This document shows positions 4,667 to 5,331 of a DNA stretch of 5,331 nt, in pieces; position 1 is the stretch's first letter, and each line of letters starts with the position of its first letter. The stretch covers positions 1 to 5,331 of the forward strand of contig CALGBT010000559.1 of the NCBI GenBank assembly GCA_937884235.1. The letters are read 5' to 3'. The position numbers were made by a program, and so were the translations under genes. The notes below the pieces were generated by a model. That model saw nothing but the letters and a program-made list of their open reading frames with translations, ran no database searches and was not told the origin of the DNA. Origin of the DNA: an uncultured Pseudomonadota bacterium. Its GTDB lineage: Bacteria > Myxococcota_A > UBA9042 > CAIXZC01.

Positions 4667-5331
4667 ATGGTTGCCCCTGATGGCGGGGATGAGTTTCAGG
4701 GAGATGGAGTGGCTATGGTAAGGGACGAAGCGATGCAGTTCTTACTTCCGGTGACGCTAGAGGAGGCCTTGCAGCGCAAGGCCGAATTTGGCGAGAGGGG
4801 ACGGTTTGTGGCGGGCGGCACGGACCTGGTCCTGCAGGTTGGCAGCGGCCGGCACTCTCCGGAGGCACTGATTCGGCTGCCCGTTGATGAAGCGGAGCCA
4901 GTTCTGGCCGGAGGCCGATTGCGCATCTCCGCTTTCACCCGCCTGCGGATCTTGGAGCGCCACCCGTTACTAATGGAGCATGCGCCACTGCTGGCCGAGG
5001 CTATTGCACAGATCGGTTCGCCGCAGATTCGCTGGGCGGGCACGCTGGGGGGCAATCTGGGCAATGCATCACCCGCTGCTGACAGTGTTCCGCCACTGCT
5101 GGTCTATGGGGCGGAGATCGAGGTTGCCAGCGTCGGCGGCACTCGCCTGGTGGCGGTGGAAGATTTCTTCACGGGGCCAGGGCGGACGGTGCTGGCTGCT
5201 GATGAGGCTATCGTGGCTGTATCTGTGCCGCTCGAGCTCGGCACTCACGTTGCATTGTTTAGGAAATTCGGGGCGCGGGGGGCCAATGTGATTTCGTCGG
5301 CGAGCTTTGCGGCGCGCATTGTGCTGGCCGG
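4667..5331 (+). CDS. FAD-binding subunit of a molybdenum hydroxylase (xanthine/CO dehydrogenase family), partial
   Basis: The first 221 codons of a gene cut by the window end. The product resembles the medium FAD subunit (CoxM, XdhB, CutM; FAD_binding_5 domain). In such enzymes it carries electrons from the molybdenum and iron-sulfur subunits to the final acceptor. Visible motifs are LPVTLEEAL (27-35), the flavin-binding loop AGGTDL (49-54), and the second FAD motif AGTLGGN followed by ASPAADSVPPLL (124-145). KFGAR (200-204) fits the family's later K-x3-R segment. A full subunit is about 280-300 residues, so roughly the last quarter is missing. Start: ATG 4667 follows GGAGG by 9 nt, but it gives about 22 extra residues ahead of the domain. 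ATG 4715 and ATG 4733 (AAGGGA 7 nt upstream) are reasonable alternatives. The molybdenum and iron-sulfur subunits would be expected nearby but are not in the window, so the substrate cannot be named. Confidence 0.88.
   Translation, partial: MVAPDGGDEFQGDGVAMVRDEAMQFLLPVTLEEALQRKAEFGERGRFVAGGTDLVLQVGSGRHSPEALIRLPVDEAEPVLAGGRLRISAFTRLRILERHPLLMEHAPLLAEAIAQIGSPQIRWAGTLGGNLGNASPAADSVPPLLVYGAEIEVASVGGTRLVAVEDFFTGPGRTVLAADEAIVAVSVPLELGTHVALFRKFGARGANVISSASFAARIVLA

Noticed and set aside
4696..5064. Minus-strand open frame opposite the FAD subunit
   Set aside because: It is a shadow of a gene with good FAD-binding motifs on the plus strand; its composition is Ser/Arg/Pro rich, typical of antisense frames.
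1..5331. CRISPR array, tRNA or rRNA genes, insertion sequence ends
   Set aside because: I saw no regularly spaced DNA repeats, no tRNA-like cloverleaf, no rRNA motifs and no transposase or terminal inverted repeats.

Overview
The window comes from a GC-rich bacterial chromosome. A deltaproteobacterial-type genome (Myxococcota, Bradymonadales or a relative) is the best guess. The pointers are a lipoprotein with CGPNGCGG-type cysteine repeats, a DxDxDGxPD acidic loop, a secreted caspase-like protein, and an ECF sigma gene coupled to a zinc anti-sigma gene. This assignment rests on family resemblance, not on a search.

Left half, minus strand (read 2954 down to 128): a three-gene operon with touching or overlapping ends. 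It encodes a short ECF sigma factor, a membrane anti-sigma factor (HxxxCxxC zinc motif, one membrane helix, exported DUF4384-like domain) and an exported caspase-like protease with an intact His/Cys dyad, an EF-hand-like loop and a C-terminal part that looks like an outer-membrane beta-barrel. The sigma/anti-sigma genes share ATGA. The anti-sigma/caspase genes share TTGA if the caspase starts at a TTG, which has a strong Shine-Dalgarno and restores a clean signal peptide. A possible fragment of a convergent gene lies in 1-105.

Middle, 2955-3155: a 201-bp divergent intergenic region. It holds a sigma70-like promoter candidate and an ECF-like promoter candidate facing the sigma operon, and short dyads.

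Right half, plus strand: a 478-residue predicted lipoprotein with five cysteine-rich repeats (40 cysteines in residues 27-212) followed by a conserved-looking domain. Next comes the 5' part of a FAD-binding subunit of a molybdenum hydroxylase (CoxM/XdhB type), cut by the window edge and apparently unrelated to the left half.

The most interesting item is the sigma / anti-sigma / exported caspase module. The anti-sigma exposes a DUF4384-like domain outside the inner membrane, in the same compartment as the protease encoded next to it. This suggests an envelope-sensing or regulated-proteolysis circuit. That role is inferred from layout and domains; nothing in the sequence proves it.
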